Assembly (NCBI RefSeq): GCF_036568125.1
Contig: NZ_DATCTF010000016.1
Coordinates: 1-64,000, forward strand
DNA length: 64,000 nt
Source of the DNA: Magnetovibrio sp.
GTDB lineage: Bacteria > Pseudomonadota > Alphaproteobacteria > Rhodospirillales > Magnetovibrionaceae
Direction of reading: 5' to 3'
Both the position numbers and the translations under genes were made by a program. Shown in pieces: positions 1-8,456 of the stretch. How positions within the stretch are numbered: the first letter of the stretch is position 1; every line of letters starts with the position of its first letter. The notes beneath the pieces are model-generated. The model worked only from the letters and a program-made list of their open reading frames with translations. It had not been told where the DNA came from and searched no databases.

Positions 1-363
1 CAAGATGTGCTCGCGGGTCTGCGGCATCGGGCCGTCAGCAGCCGAAACCACCAAAATGCCGCCGTCCATCTGCGCCGCGCCGGTGATCATGTTCTTCACA
101 TAGTCAGCGTGGCCCGGGCAGTCGACGTGCGCGTAGTGGCGCGCTTCGGTCTGGTATTCGACGTGCGCCGTCGAAATGGTGATGCCGCGCTCGCGCTCTT
201 CGGGGGCTTTGTCGATGTCGGCGTAGCCAGAGAACGTGGCGCCGCCCGTTTCAGCAAGAACCTTCGTGATCGCAGCCGTCAACGTCGTTTTACCGTGGTC
301 AACGTGACCAACCGTGCCGATGTTGCAATGCGGTTTAGTACGTTCAAATTTCTCTTTAGCCAT
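1..363 (-). CDS. tuf: Elongation factor Tu, N-terminal part (runs off the window)
   Basis: EF-Tu is the GTPase that carries aminoacyl-tRNA to the ribosomal A site. The 121 codons visible begin [20 protein letters not shown] and contain the G1 P-loop GHVDHGKTT, the switch I element RGITI and the G3 element DCPGHADY, so the start of the GTP-binding domain is intact. The remaining two thirds, including domains 2 and 3, lie beyond base 1. The gene sits downstream of tRNA-Tyr and tRNA-Gly on the same strand, an arrangement also known from the tufB locus of other proteobacteria, and is probably co-transcribed with them. A second tuf copy elsewhere in the genome is common but cannot be judged here. 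Confidence 0.97.
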   Translation of the reverse strand, partial: MAKEKFERTKPHCNIGTVGHVDHGKTTLTAAITKVLAETGGATFSGYADIDKAPEERERGITISTAHVEYQTEARHYAHVDCPGHADYVKNMITGAAQMDGGILVVSAADGPMPQTREHIL

Positions 364-455
364 TTCCGACTTCCTCAAAACCTTGCGGTAACAAAATCAT
401 AATAGATCAAACAAATATTGCCCGACCTACACTTAGCCTGCCCTTCACAGCGGGT

Positions 456-529
456 TGGAGCGGGTGAAGGGAATCGAACCCTCGTCGTAAGCTTGGAAGG
501 CTTCTGCTCTACCATTGAGCTACACCCGC
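456..529 (-). tRNA. tRNA-Gly (anticodon TCC)
   Basis: The minus strand folds as a standard 74-nt tRNA: acceptor GCGGGTG pairs with CACCCGC, the D arm is GCTC/GAGC, the anticodon loop is CTTCCAA and the T arm contains GGTTCGATTCC. The 3' CCA is encoded. It lies between tRNA-Tyr and tuf, about 60 nt downstream of tRNA-Tyr, so the two are likely cut from one transcript. Confidence 0.96.
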
Positions 530-591
530 AAGCGGTTTCCAACCCCCCGTAGGGATTCCGGCCAGTGTTCGGTAACGTGCGTGCATGAGGA

Positions 592-677
592 TGGTGGAGG
601 GGGTTGGATTCGAACCAACGTAGACATACGTCAGCGGATTTACAGTCCGCCCCCTTTAGCCACTCGGGCACCCCTCC
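592..677 (-). tRNA. tRNA-Tyr (anticodon GTA)
   Basis: This is an 86-nt class II tRNA with a long variable arm, read on the minus strand. The acceptor GGAGGGG pairs with the CCCCTCC before ACCA, the anticodon loop is CTGTAAA, and the T arm contains GGTTCGAATCC. It is the first RNA of the tRNA-Tyr, tRNA-Gly, tuf unit. Confidence 0.96.
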
Positions 678-723
678 ATATCCACAAGGATGCACGCCGG
701 ATTACCGACGGTCCGGACGGTGC

Positions 724-753
724 GCAATATGAACAATTACAAGGCTGTGTCAA
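724..753 (-). promoter_or_regulatory. Sigma-70-like promoter of the tRNA-Tyr/tRNA-Gly/tuf unit
   Basis: On the minus strand a perfect TTGACA (753-748) is followed after 18 nt by TATTGC (729-724). Transcription would begin near 717, about 40 nt before the tRNA-Tyr 5' end, which fits a short tRNA leader. The -10 element is only a partial match, so this is a by-eye prediction. Confidence 0.6.
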
Positions 754-851
754 CAGGCGAATGAGCCTTGCGGGCAAAGTTTTTTTTCGTCCCGCTCCTC
801 AGCGCTGAAAAGGGCGCTGACAAGCGTGGCTTTGAAATGATACAAGCTGCC

Positions 852-1706
852 ATGGCTAAGCGCAAAAAACACGGTCGCTCCGGGCGGCCCACCCACGATT
901 TCGCCTCTCCTGACGGCGTCGGCGAGACCTTCAAACGCTCCAACAAAGGCGGAGAGCTGTGGCTCTACGGCGCGCACGCGTGCCTAGCCGCATTGGCGAA
1001 TCCGGAACGCGACGTGCGCCGTATCGTGCTGGCGACGCAAAGCGCCGACGAATTGGAAATTCCGGTGTGCGACGCCGCCAATGCCGCGTTCGAGGCCTGC
1101 CAGACGCCGCGTCCGCAAATCGAATGGCGCGACCGCCGCGACATCAACGACTTGCTGCCGCGCGACGCCGTGCACCAGGGCATCTGCATCGAAACCACGC
1201 CCCTGCCCCATCCCCAGATCGAAGACGTGATCGAGGACGCCCAGGGCCTTTCCAGCGCCTGCATCGTGGTGCTCGACCAGGCCACCGACCCGCGCAACAT
1301 CGGCGCGGTGATGCGTTCCGCCGCCGCGTTCGGCGCACTGGCGGTGGTGGTCCAGGACAAGCACGCCCCCGACATCACCGGCGCGTTGGCCAAGGCCGCG
1401 TCCGGCGCGGTGGAACGCCTGCCCTACATCAAGGTCACCAACCTTGCGCGCACGCTCGACCAGCTCAAAGCCGCCGAGTTCTGGTGTGTGGGTTTCGACG
1501 GCCACGCCGACGACTATCTGTCGGCCAAGACCCTGCAGGGCCGAAACGCCATCGTGATGGGCGCGGAAGGGGCCGGTTTGCGCCGCCTGACCCGCGAAAC
1601 CTGCGACTTGCTGGTAAAAATCCCCATGACCGACGCGGTGGAAAGCCTCAATCTTTCCAACGCCGCCGCCATCGCGCTGTATCAGTTCCAGCAATCGAAC
1701 GGCTAA
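852..1706 (+). CDS. rlmB: 23S rRNA (guanosine-2'-O-)-methyltransferase RlmB
   Basis: A SpoU/TrmH-family (SPOUT) enzyme; RlmB methylates the 2'-OH of G2251 in the P-loop of 23S rRNA. From the ATG at 852 the protein has 284 residues. A small substrate-binding domain (roughly residues 35-110) is followed by the knotted SPOUT domain with motif 1 (NIGAVMRSAAAFGA), motif 2 (VMGAEGAGLRRLTRE) and motif 3 (ESLNLSNAAAIAL). I prefer the start MAKRKKHGRSGRP because the basic N terminus is typical; in-frame ATGs at 837 and 768 are alternatives, and no strong ribosome binding site decides between them. It is divergent from the tuf unit and 6 nt upstream of the next gene. Confidence 0.9.
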   Translation: MAKRKKHGRSGRPTHDFASPDGVGETFKRSNKGGELWLYGAHACLAALANPERDVRRIVLATQSADELEIPVCDAANAAFEACQTPRPQIEWRDRRDINDLLPRDAVHQGICIETTPLPHPQIEDVIEDAQGLSSACIVVLDQATDPRNIGAVMRSAAAFGALAVVVQDKHAPDITGALAKAASGAVERLPYIKVTNLARTLDQLKAAEFWCVGFDGHADDYLSAKTLQGRNAIVMGAEGAGLRRLTRETCDLLVKIPMTDAVESLNLSNAAAIALYQFQQSNG

Positions 1707-1712
1707 TCCCGC

Positions 1713-2231
1713 ATGAAGACGGCTTTACACCTCATTCTCGGCGGATTGTTGCTGCCCGGCGTGGTGTTGTTGCTGGTGCCGGGCATCTTGGTGTGGCTCT
1801 ATCCCATCGAACTGCCCAATCCGACCCTGGTGCGCTATTGGTTCGCCAAGGTGATGCTGCCGGGCGGGTTGGTGTTGATGGGCACCTGCGCCGCGCAATT
1901 CGTCGTCACCGGTCACGGCACGCCCGCACCCTGGGCCCCACCTAAAAAACTCGTCACCAGCGGGCTTTATGCATATGTGCGCAACCCGATGATCCTCGGC
2001 ATGCTGCTGATGCTCGGCGGCGAAGCCCTGCTGATCGCGTCGCACGCCATCGGCATCTGGTTCGCCATGGTCGCAACCGTGATCGTCGCCTACGTGCACC
2101 TGATCGAAGAACGCGGCCTGCAAGCCCGCTTCGGTGACGCCTACGCCACCTATAAGGCCAATGTCCCCGCATGGTTTCCGCGGTTTAAGGCGTGGGCAGC
2201 ACCAGACCAGCCAGACCCGTCAGATCCTTGA
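1713..2231 (+). CDS. Isoprenylcysteine/phospholipid methyltransferase-like membrane protein
   Basis: A 172-residue integral membrane protein with about four hydrophobic segments, the first at residues 5-30. The C-terminal half has the pattern of the ICMT/PEMT-type membrane methyltransferases: GLYAYVRNPM, a hydrophobic helix, then HLIEERGLQARFGDAYATY, which in the family binds S-adenosylmethionine at the membrane face. The substrate cannot be told from sequence. It begins 6 nt after rlmB and is probably co-transcribed with it. Its last 47 nt overlap tail to tail with the dehalogenase gene on the other strand. Confidence 0.8.
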   Translation: MKTALHLILGGLLLPGVVLLLVPGILVWLYPIELPNPTLVRYWFAKVMLPGGLVLMGTCAAQFVVTGHGTPAPWAPPKKLVTSGLYAYVRNPMILGMLLMLGGEALLIASHAIGIWFAMVATVIVAYVHLIEERGLQARFGDAYATYKANVPAWFPRFKAWAAPDQPDPSDP

Positions 2232-2880
2232 TCTCCGCCTTAGGCGGAAAGCCCAGGGTTTCCGGCTTTTGGCCGCTGCGATTGACCCACGCGACCTGAA
2301 AACCGAAAGCCGCCGCGCCGGTGGCGTCCCAGCCGTTGGAAGAGACGAAGCAGATGTGTTCGCGCGCCACGCCGAGCTGATCGACCGCCAATTGGTAGAC
2401 GCTGGGTGACGGTTTGTAGATGCCCGCGTCCTCGATCGAAATGACTTCGTTGAGGCTGTTTTCCAACCCCGCCGCCTGGACTGCGGTGGCGAGCATCTTG
2501 GGCGAGCCGTTGGAGAGAATCGCGGTTTTCATCCCCGCGCGGTTGAGGGTGTCGAGCATGCCCGGCACCTCCGGATAGGCATCCAAGATTTCGTAAAGCG
2601 CCATCAGCTTGTCGCGCAGGTCCCGCGCGTGCAGATCGAGCGTATCCATGGCGAAATCCAGCGCCATGGCGGTGATCTCGTAGAAATCGCGATGCCGCCC
2701 CATGAGGCTCGACAGCCACGTGTATTGCAACTGCTTGGCGCGCCACAGTTCCGCCAGCGGCCCGGCCTTGTCGCCCAGCGCGTCGCGGCACCGCGCCGCC
2801 GCCGCATTGACGTCGAGCAGCGTGCCGTAGGCGTCGAACACGCACGCGCGAATGTCGTGAAAAGGGGAAGTCCGGGTCAT
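2185..2880 (-). CDS. Haloacid dehalogenase, type II (HAD superfamily)
   Basis: A 231-residue HAD hydrolase that in characterised members removes halide from L-2-haloacids through an aspartyl ester. The nucleophile is Asp16 in CVFDAYGTLLD. Motif II is ILSNGS, the motif III lysine lies in KPSPSVYQ, and the motif IV region FVSSNGWDATGAAAFGF followed by WVNR is characteristic of the type II dehalogenases rather than of general HAD phosphatases. The ATG at 2880 is preceded by GGTGACG. The cap domain occupies roughly residues 20-95. True dehalogenase activity is uncertain, since many relatives act on other small acids. Confidence 0.85.
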   Translation of the reverse strand: MTRTSPFHDIRACVFDAYGTLLDVNAAAARCRDALGDKAGPLAELWRAKQLQYTWLSSLMGRHRDFYEITAMALDFAMDTLDLHARDLRDKLMALYEILDAYPEVPGMLDTLNRAGMKTAILSNGSPKMLATAVQAAGLENSLNEVISIEDAGIYKPSPSVYQLAVDQLGVAREHICFVSSNGWDATGAAAFGFQVAWVNRSGQKPETLGFPPKAEIKDLTGLAGLVLPTP

Positions 2881-2998
2881 ATCGTCACCTGCGTATTTGA
2901 GAACGCACGCAGTATAACCCGCGCATGGCCTTTTAGGTAAAGCCCGCGCTTGCAGTCGACCCAAGGCGGGGGTATATGATCCGGGTCTTGAAACATGT

Positions 2999-3074
<76 letters not shown>

Positions 3075-3216
3075 CTTCAATCGGGGCCTCCTTCATGGGT
3101 AACCCCATTTTTTCAAGTGCCGCCTCTATTGCTGTGAAAATAGACAGCACTGCTGAAATAAAACCTACTTGCCCCCCCCACACACTCACGCTACCTTCAA
3201 TTGTATACACACAATC

Positions 3217-3229
3217 AACTCATTGAGTT
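3217..3229. promoter_or_regulatory. Inverted repeat before the AT-rich ORFan
   Basis: AACTCA-T-TGAGTT is a perfect 13-bp inverted repeat ending 15 nt before the start codon of the gene at 3245, just upstream of its GGGAG ribosome binding site. This placement would suit an operator, but the regulator is unknown. Confidence 0.35.
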
Positions 3230-3244
3230 ATCACTGGGAGTGAC

Positions 3245-4030
3245 ATGATGTGGTTCAAAATAAAATATAAGTTACTTGCGGCTGGAATATTTGCACTAAT
3301 TTTTGTTTCAGCAGCCCTTATAATGATCGAAACATATGTCAGCAGCCAAGTCATCTTATCTTATTTTAGAACAGTTTTGGTAAGCTTAATTTCGACAACT
3401 GTAATTGCGATTCTTGTCGACCAAATAATTCGTAGAGATATTATTGATTTAGTATTTGATAAAATCGGAGTAGGGGAAATACTTAAAGAATCTGGATTGT
3501 CTAAATTAAATAAAAAGAGAATGAATGAGAATTTAGAACATTACATATCCGAATCCAAGGGCAGTATTTTCATTTCATCCATGACGGGAAAGAACACCAT
3601 TCACCATCATTATGATGAAATCAAATCCGCCCTAATTCGCGGTGTCAACATTACTCTCCTGACTCCAGATAAAAACTCTGTATTCTTAACAAAAAGAGAG
3701 GGTGAAGGGCATTCGGAAACGATATACAAAGATGAAGCAGAATTTGTCATTTCGACCCTACAAAGCATGTGCTCGGAAATTGAAGCTGCTTCACAAGCTG
3801 CTAAAGGCTCAATAAGCCTGTTATCTCACCATGAAATTCCATTTTGTTTTTCTGCTATTTTCGATGACAACCACATAATCTACGCCCCCTACTTATACAA
3901 AACGCCGGGCGGCAACACCGCATCCTACAGTTTCACTGGTTCGAATGGATTTGGGTTTAAAAGCATCTTAAAAAGTATGGATGAGCTGACACGCGACTCG
4001 ACAGTAACATTTAAATGGCCTGAATGTTAA
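3245..4030 (+). CDS. Two-TM protein of unknown function in an AT-rich islet
   Basis: I do not recognise this 261-residue protein with confidence. Two hydrophobic segments (about residues 8-28 and 38-60) are followed by a basic stretch and a cytoplasmic domain of about 190 residues. Segments such as GSIFISSM, ALIRGVNITLLTP and the C-terminal SYSFTGSNGFGFKSIL vaguely recall the PLD-like fold of DUF5919-type sensor or effector domains, but no HxK catalytic motif is visible. Start ATG 3245 follows GGGAG at 3236-3240; an ATG directly behind it is equivalent. The gene is strikingly AT-rich compared with every neighbour and sits behind a tRNA, which points to horizontal acquisition. A membrane-bound defence or stress effector is one possibility. 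Confidence 0.8.
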   Translation: MMWFKIKYKLLAAGIFALIFVSAALIMIETYVSSQVILSYFRTVLVSLISTTVIAILVDQIIRRDIIDLVFDKIGVGEILKESGLSKLNKKRMNENLEHYISESKGSIFISSMTGKNTIHHHYDEIKSALIRGVNITLLTPDKNSVFLTKREGEGHSETIYKDEAEFVISTLQSMCSEIEAASQAAKGSISLLSHHEIPFCFSAIFDDNHIIYAPYLYKTPGGNTASYSFTGSNGFGFKSILKSMDELTRDSTVTFKWPEC

Positions 4031-4283
4031 AGGTCATAACCTAAACACACTTCTGCTATCCACCATTCCGACGACCGGTCGGTTTCGTCGATATTTGAAA
4101 ACTCAATTTCACAAAAAAAATTGGCGTTTTGCGTTTCATTTTGCAAAACACGGCTCTCCAGCCCCCTTGCCGAAAATGTTTTTGTCACGCGCTTTCAATG
4201 CATTAAGCGCCTTCGACAAGCTGGCGCACTCTTTGCTTTCACACCATTAACCATCCGAAACAAAATCTCGAGAGGAAGCCATC

Positions 4284-4568
4284 ATGTCGTTCATCAATCC
4301 CCATGTGGAAATCAATGGCAGCACAGCTCAACTTGCCACGTTCACCGATTCATTCGCCTGTATCCACGTGGAGGACGAAACCTGCATCCAAGGCGAAGAG
4401 TTTAAATTCACGATCTTCGTCAACCTAATGGGCAAGCAGGTTCCGGTGAAGCTCTGTGGGCAAGTTGTGCAACGCCACGACGGGGCAATTGACGTGATGT
4501 TCAAGGCACCGACGAACAACTGGAACCGTCTCATTCGAGTTATGTTGCGGCGTGAATGTCTGATGTAA
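4284..4568 (+). CDS. Small PilZ-like domain protein (divergent)
   Basis: A 94-residue soluble protein that starts after a good ribosome binding site, GAGAGGAAG. The second half (KLCGQVVQRHDGAIDVMFKAPTNNW followed by RLIRVML when read in sections: LCGQVVQRHDG, IDVMFKAP, NNWNRLIRVML) has the beta-strand then helix pattern of PilZ domains, which bind cyclic di-GMP. The canonical RxxxR and D/NxSxxG c-di-GMP motifs are not present, so binding is doubtful. It lies 260 nt upstream of the MHYT hybrid kinase, and the GGDEF-EAL protein at 39031 shows that the cell uses c-di-GMP. The family call is tentative; the gene itself is well supported. Confidence 0.55.
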   Translation: MSFINPHVEINGSTAQLATFTDSFACIHVEDETCIQGEEFKFTIFVNLMGKQVPVKLCGQVVQRHDGAIDVMFKAPTNNWNRLIRVMLRRECLM

Positions 4569-4828
4569 TCCGAGGTCACCGTTCTTCGGGAAGCAAAGGC
4601 ATGGAAAAGCAACCATGTACATCGGCATCAAATGCAAAACGGTCTACGCTAGCTCACATGGATTAACCGTTTGAGGCATCGGTTCTGCAGAGTGGAAAAT
4701 ATCTCTCATCGCCGTGAACGCGGTACCCACAATCATCAATGACGGAGTACAATCGAAGCGCTAGGCGCACCATGGATACAAGAGCCTGACGTGACCGCAA
4801 TAAAGAACCAAACGGGATATATTTTGAC

Positions 4829-7753
4829 ATGGGAAGCTATCTACAGTTTTTAGACCCCACTCAAGATCTATCGCTTGCCTTCCACAGCGAATACAGCATT
4901 CCTCTTGTCATACTGTCCGTGTTAACCGCCGTATTTGCCTCGTTCATGGCGCTGCAGTTGGCGGATCGCATCCGCAATGCCCAGTCGCTTAGCATGAAAA
5001 TCGTGTGGTTGTGTCCGGGTGCATTGGCGTTGGGCGGTGGCGTATGGGCTATGCATTTCATCGGCATGCTGGCGTTCAGCCTCCCCTGCGGCATCACCTA
5101 TGACCCCGTCACAACCTTGCTGTCCATGTTTCCCGGGATCCTCGCCAGCGCCGTGGCGTTGTGGGTCATTGGTCTCAAGAGAACCACACTCTCCTCGCTC
5201 TTGATGGGGGGCGTGCTGATGGGCAGCGGCATTGGCACGATGCACTATGCCGGGATGGCGGCCATGCGCCTGGATGCCGTGATCTATTACTCCCCGACCA
5301 TCTTTGCCGTATCGATCGTGTTTAGCATATTATTGGCGATGCTGTCGTTGTACGCCAAGATCGGTTTGCATCGTCAATTCCCCGACATTCCCGATTGGAG
5401 CGTGCTGTTTCTCAGCGCACTGCTGATGGGCCTCTCGATTTCGGGCATGCACTACATTGCGATGGAAGCCGCCTACTTCATTCCGGTTGGAGAAACGACC
5501 GCCTCTACACCCGGGATTTCCCCAACCGTATTGGCCATCGGCATTGGCACGATCACTGCCCTGGCCGTGGCATTGGCGTTGGCCGCAGTTATTTTGGGCA
5601 AACACCTTGAGACCATCAAAGTTCTCAACCATGAAATTTCCGAACGCATGCGCAGTGAAGACGAAATGCGCAAGATGTCGCGCGCGGTGCAGCAAAGCCC
5701 GGTCACCGTGGTGATTACGGACAGATTGGGCAATATCGAATACGTCAATCCGAAGTTCACGCAAACGACAGGCTACAGCGCAGAAGAAGCCATCGGCCAA
5801 AATCCGAGAATCCTCAAATCCGGCGACAAGCTACCCGGAGAATATCAAGAACTGTGGGATACCATTCTTGCCGGTAAGGAATGGCGCGGCGAATTTCATA
5901 ACAAGCGCAAGGATGGAACACACTATTGGGAGGCAGCCAGCATTTCCCCGATCAGGGCGGAAGACGGAACCATCACCAACTTCATGGCCATCAAGGAGGA
6001 CATCACCGAGCGGAAAAAAATTGACGCCGATTTGATCGCCACCCGCACCCAGGCGGAACTGGACGCGGCACAGGAAAAAGTGCTCGAAAACTTGATGCGA
6101 TTATCTCTCGCGACGGTGTCGATGGAAGAGTACCTGAATAAAGCGATCAGTTCCCTGATCAATGATGTGCCGTGGCTGACATTGCTGCACCAGGGTGGAA
6201 TTTTTCTGACCACCGAACAAGGCGCAGGCGATGGTTTGGAGTTGATCGCGGGTTATAAATTGCACCCTCAGCTTATGTCGCTGTGCGCCAAAGTCCCCTT
6301 CGGTTATTGCCTCTGCGGACGGGCGGCTGTAAGTCGAGAGATTATGCACGCCGATTGCATCGATGACCGCCATGACATCAGTTTTGACGGGATTGAGCCA
6401 CACGGCCACTACATCGTTCCGCTTCTTCAGGAAGAAACCGTGCTGGGCATGATTACGCTGTACTTGCCGCATGGTTACCAAAAGCAAGAGAATGACGTGC
6501 AGTTTTTGCGCCGGGTCAGCGATGTGCTCAGCATTGGTATTTCCAGGCGATACGATGCGCGTGAGCTGAGGCAAGCGAAAGAGGATGCGGAAGCCGCCAA
6601 TCACGCCAAATCCGAATTTCTATCGTCGATGAGCCACGAATTGCGCACGCCCTTAAACGCCATTTTGGGATTTGGGCAACTGTTGGATTACAACCCCAAA
6701 GAACCACTGACCCCGGCGCAAAAGGATTCCGTCAAACAAATCATGAGTGGTGGGCAGCACCTGCTTAATCTGATCAACGATGTCTTGGATCTTGCGAAGA
6801 TCGAGGCCGGCAAAGTGCAGCTTTCCATTGAGAACGTATCCGTCAAAACCGTTCTCAACGAGTGCCTGTCGCTCACGCAAACGTTGGCGGATAAGCGCGG
6901 CATTCGGCAAATTGTCGGCGAGGGTTTTCAAACCAACAAGGATATTCGTGTCGATCATACCCGCTTCAAGCAATCGTTGTTGAACCTGATGTCGAACGCC
7001 GTCAAATACAACAAGGAGAACGGCTCGGTCACCTTGGATTGTCACGAAACCCTGGATGGTATGCTGCACATCTCCGTGACCGACACAGGCGAAGGCATCC
7101 CGGAAGAAAAATACGAAGAACTGTTCAAGCCGTTCAACCGGCTGGATGCTGAGAACACGGAAATTGAGGGTACCGGCATTGGCCTCACAATTACCAAGCA
7201 GTTGATCGAAAGAATGGACGGTCATATCGGCGTTGTGAGCGAAGTGGGACAAGGGTCCACTTTTTGGTTGGAACTACCATGCTCGGAGGCAAAGCTCGTG
7301 CAAATGACGGATGAAGAGGAGTTAGATGCAGAACGTAAAGATGCCTATTTACCCGGCATCGACGGAACCGTTCTGTATGTCGAGGACAATCCGGCAAACC
7401 TGAGCTTGATGGAGATGATCGTCCAACAGGTTGAAGGACTTTCCATGATCTCGGCCCACAACGCTGAATTGGGCATCGAGATGGCCAGAACGCAAAAACC
7501 CGACCTGATCATCATGGACATCAACCTGCCAGGCATGAACGGCTACGAAGCGCTCGCGAAACTACAGAGCCTGTCGGAAATCAAAAACATCCCCGTGATC
7601 GCGTTAAGCGCAAACGCGATGCCCAAGGACATTGAAAAAGGTATCGCGGCCGGATTCCGCCGCTATCTGACCAAGCCAATCGTGGTGGATGAAATCGTCT
7701 ACATCATGAAGGATATTGTTGAGGGATTGCAGCACCCCAGCCCAAACGCATGA
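4829..7753 (+). CDS. MHYT/PAS/GAF hybrid sensor histidine kinase with receiver domain
   Basis: A 974-residue membrane sensor kinase. Residues 1-265 form a seven-TM MHYT domain with its three signature motifs, MHFIGM at 75, MHYAGM at 138 and MHYIAM at 207, proposed in the family to bind a metal and sense a diatomic gas. A PAS-PAC pair covers about 285-400 and a GAF-like region about 410-570. The DHp helix carries His603 in SSMSHELRTPLNAILGFG. The HATPase domain has the N box NLMSNAVKYN, G1 DTGEGIP and G2 GTGIGLTI. The C-terminal receiver has acceptor Asp897 (LIIMDINLPGM). There is no Hpt domain and no cognate output regulator next to it, so signalling probably goes through an unlinked Hpt protein. 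Confidence 0.93.
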   Translation: MGSYLQFLDPTQDLSLAFHSEYSIPLVILSVLTAVFASFMALQLADRIRNAQSLSMKIVWLCPGALALGGGVWAMHFIGMLAFSLPCGITYDPVTTLLSMFPGILASAVALWVIGLKRTTLSSLLMGGVLMGSGIGTMHYAGMAAMRLDAVIYYSPTIFAVSIVFSILLAMLSLYAKIGLHRQFPDIPDWSVLFLSALLMGLSISGMHYIAMEAAYFIPVGETTASTPGISPTVLAIGIGTITALAVALALAAVILGKHLETIKVLNHEISERMRSEDEMRKMSRAVQQSPVTVVITDRLGNIEYVNPKFTQTTGYSAEEAIGQNPRILKSGDKLPGEYQELWDTILAGKEWRGEFHNKRKDGTHYWEAASISPIRAEDGTITNFMAIKEDITERKKIDADLIATRTQAELDAAQEKVLENLMRLSLATVSMEEYLNKAISSLINDVPWLTLLHQGGIFLTTEQGAGDGLELIAGYKLHPQLMSLCAKVPFGYCLCGRAAVSREIMHADCIDDRHDISFDGIEPHGHYIVPLLQEETVLGMITLYLPHGYQKQENDVQFLRRVSDVLSIGISRRYDARELRQAKEDAEAANHAKSEFLSSMSHELRTPLNAILGFGQLLDYNPKEPLTPAQKDSVKQIMSGGQHLLNLINDVLDLAKIEAGKVQLSIENVSVKTVLNECLSLTQTLADKRGIRQIVGEGFQTNKDIRVDHTRFKQSLLNLMSNAVKYNKENGSVTLDCHETLDGMLHISVTDTGEGIPEEKYEELFKPFNRLDAENTEIEGTGIGLTITKQLIERMDGHIGVVSEVGQGSTFWLELPCSEAKLVQMTDEEELDAERKDAYLPGIDGTVLYVEDNPANLSLMEMIVQQVEGLSMISAHNAELGIEMARTQKPDLIIMDINLPGMNGYEALAKLQSLSEIKNIPVIALSANAMPKDIEKGIAAGFRRYLTKPIVVDEIVYIMKDIVEGLQHPSPNA

Positions 7754-7867
7754 CCTTACTGGCATGTTCCGGGGAGGCTGAATGGAAATGTAAGTTTTTT
7801 TCCACTGCTGGGGAAGCTCTGCAGCCGACACCATATCCTTCACATCCATCGATATAATTTGGGTTAC

Positions 7868-8326
7868 CTATTTGGGCGTCCAAGCTCCGCCATTGCGCAA
7901 GATCAGCGGCGTGATCTCGAAGGCGCGGGTCATCGAATCACTGCGCCCATAGCGCCATTCGTCCGTCGAGCAGACGAATTCTGCGGTATGTCGGTTGAAA
8001 TAAAGGTTGTCGCGAACCCCCTGCCCCGAAGCATCGACGACCACCCAGCCGTCCAGCAAATCCTCGATACTGTAGATGGTGATCTCGTCGCGGCGCACCT
8101 TTTGGCGCTGATTCAGCGACAAGGCGTCATTGCGATTGCTGACAACGCCTTCGCGCACCGGCTGTTGTCTGGACTGCTTACCCATCTGCACCAGCCCGAC
8201 CACGCAGTGCTTGGCAAGGATGTCGCGCGCCAAATCTGCGTCCTTGCTTTGCAGATTCTGGGCGCTCTCGCAGCCGCTCAATGCCAAGACGCACACCACA
8301 CCGAGCGAAACCATGATGCTCTTCAT
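7868..8326 (-). CDS. Hypothetical lipoprotein
   Basis: A 152-residue protein with a type II signal peptide: a short hydrophobic segment and the lipobox LALSGC (Cys19 would be lipidated). The mature part is hydrophilic with two further cysteines (in AKHCVVG and FVCSTDEW). I do not recognise the family. It is monocistronic, convergent with the hybrid kinase and divergent from recQ. Its likely place is the periplasmic face of the outer membrane, since no Asp follows the lipidated Cys. Confidence 0.75.
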   Translation of the reverse strand: MKSIMVSLGVVCVLALSGCESAQNLQSKDADLARDILAKHCVVGLVQMGKQSRQQPVREGVVSNRNDALSLNQRQKVRRDEITIYSIEDLLDGWVVVDASGQGVRDNLYFNRHTAEFVCSTDEWRYGRSDSMTRAFEITPLILRNGGAWTPK

Positions 8327-8456
8327 CGAACAAGCCCCTTAAATCGCGTTGATTTATAACGATACCATTTGCTTATGAACGCATACTGAACGCGCAATTT
8401 CAAATGAACCCTCTCAAAGGCTCTCGAATTTCACACCGACGGGGTATAGTCCCCCC

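Noticed and set aside
4069..4090. Hairpin CGACGA...TCGTCG after the AT-rich ORFan as a terminator
   Set aside because: Only a 6-bp stem with a 10-nt loop and no T run follows, so it is too weak to report as a terminator.
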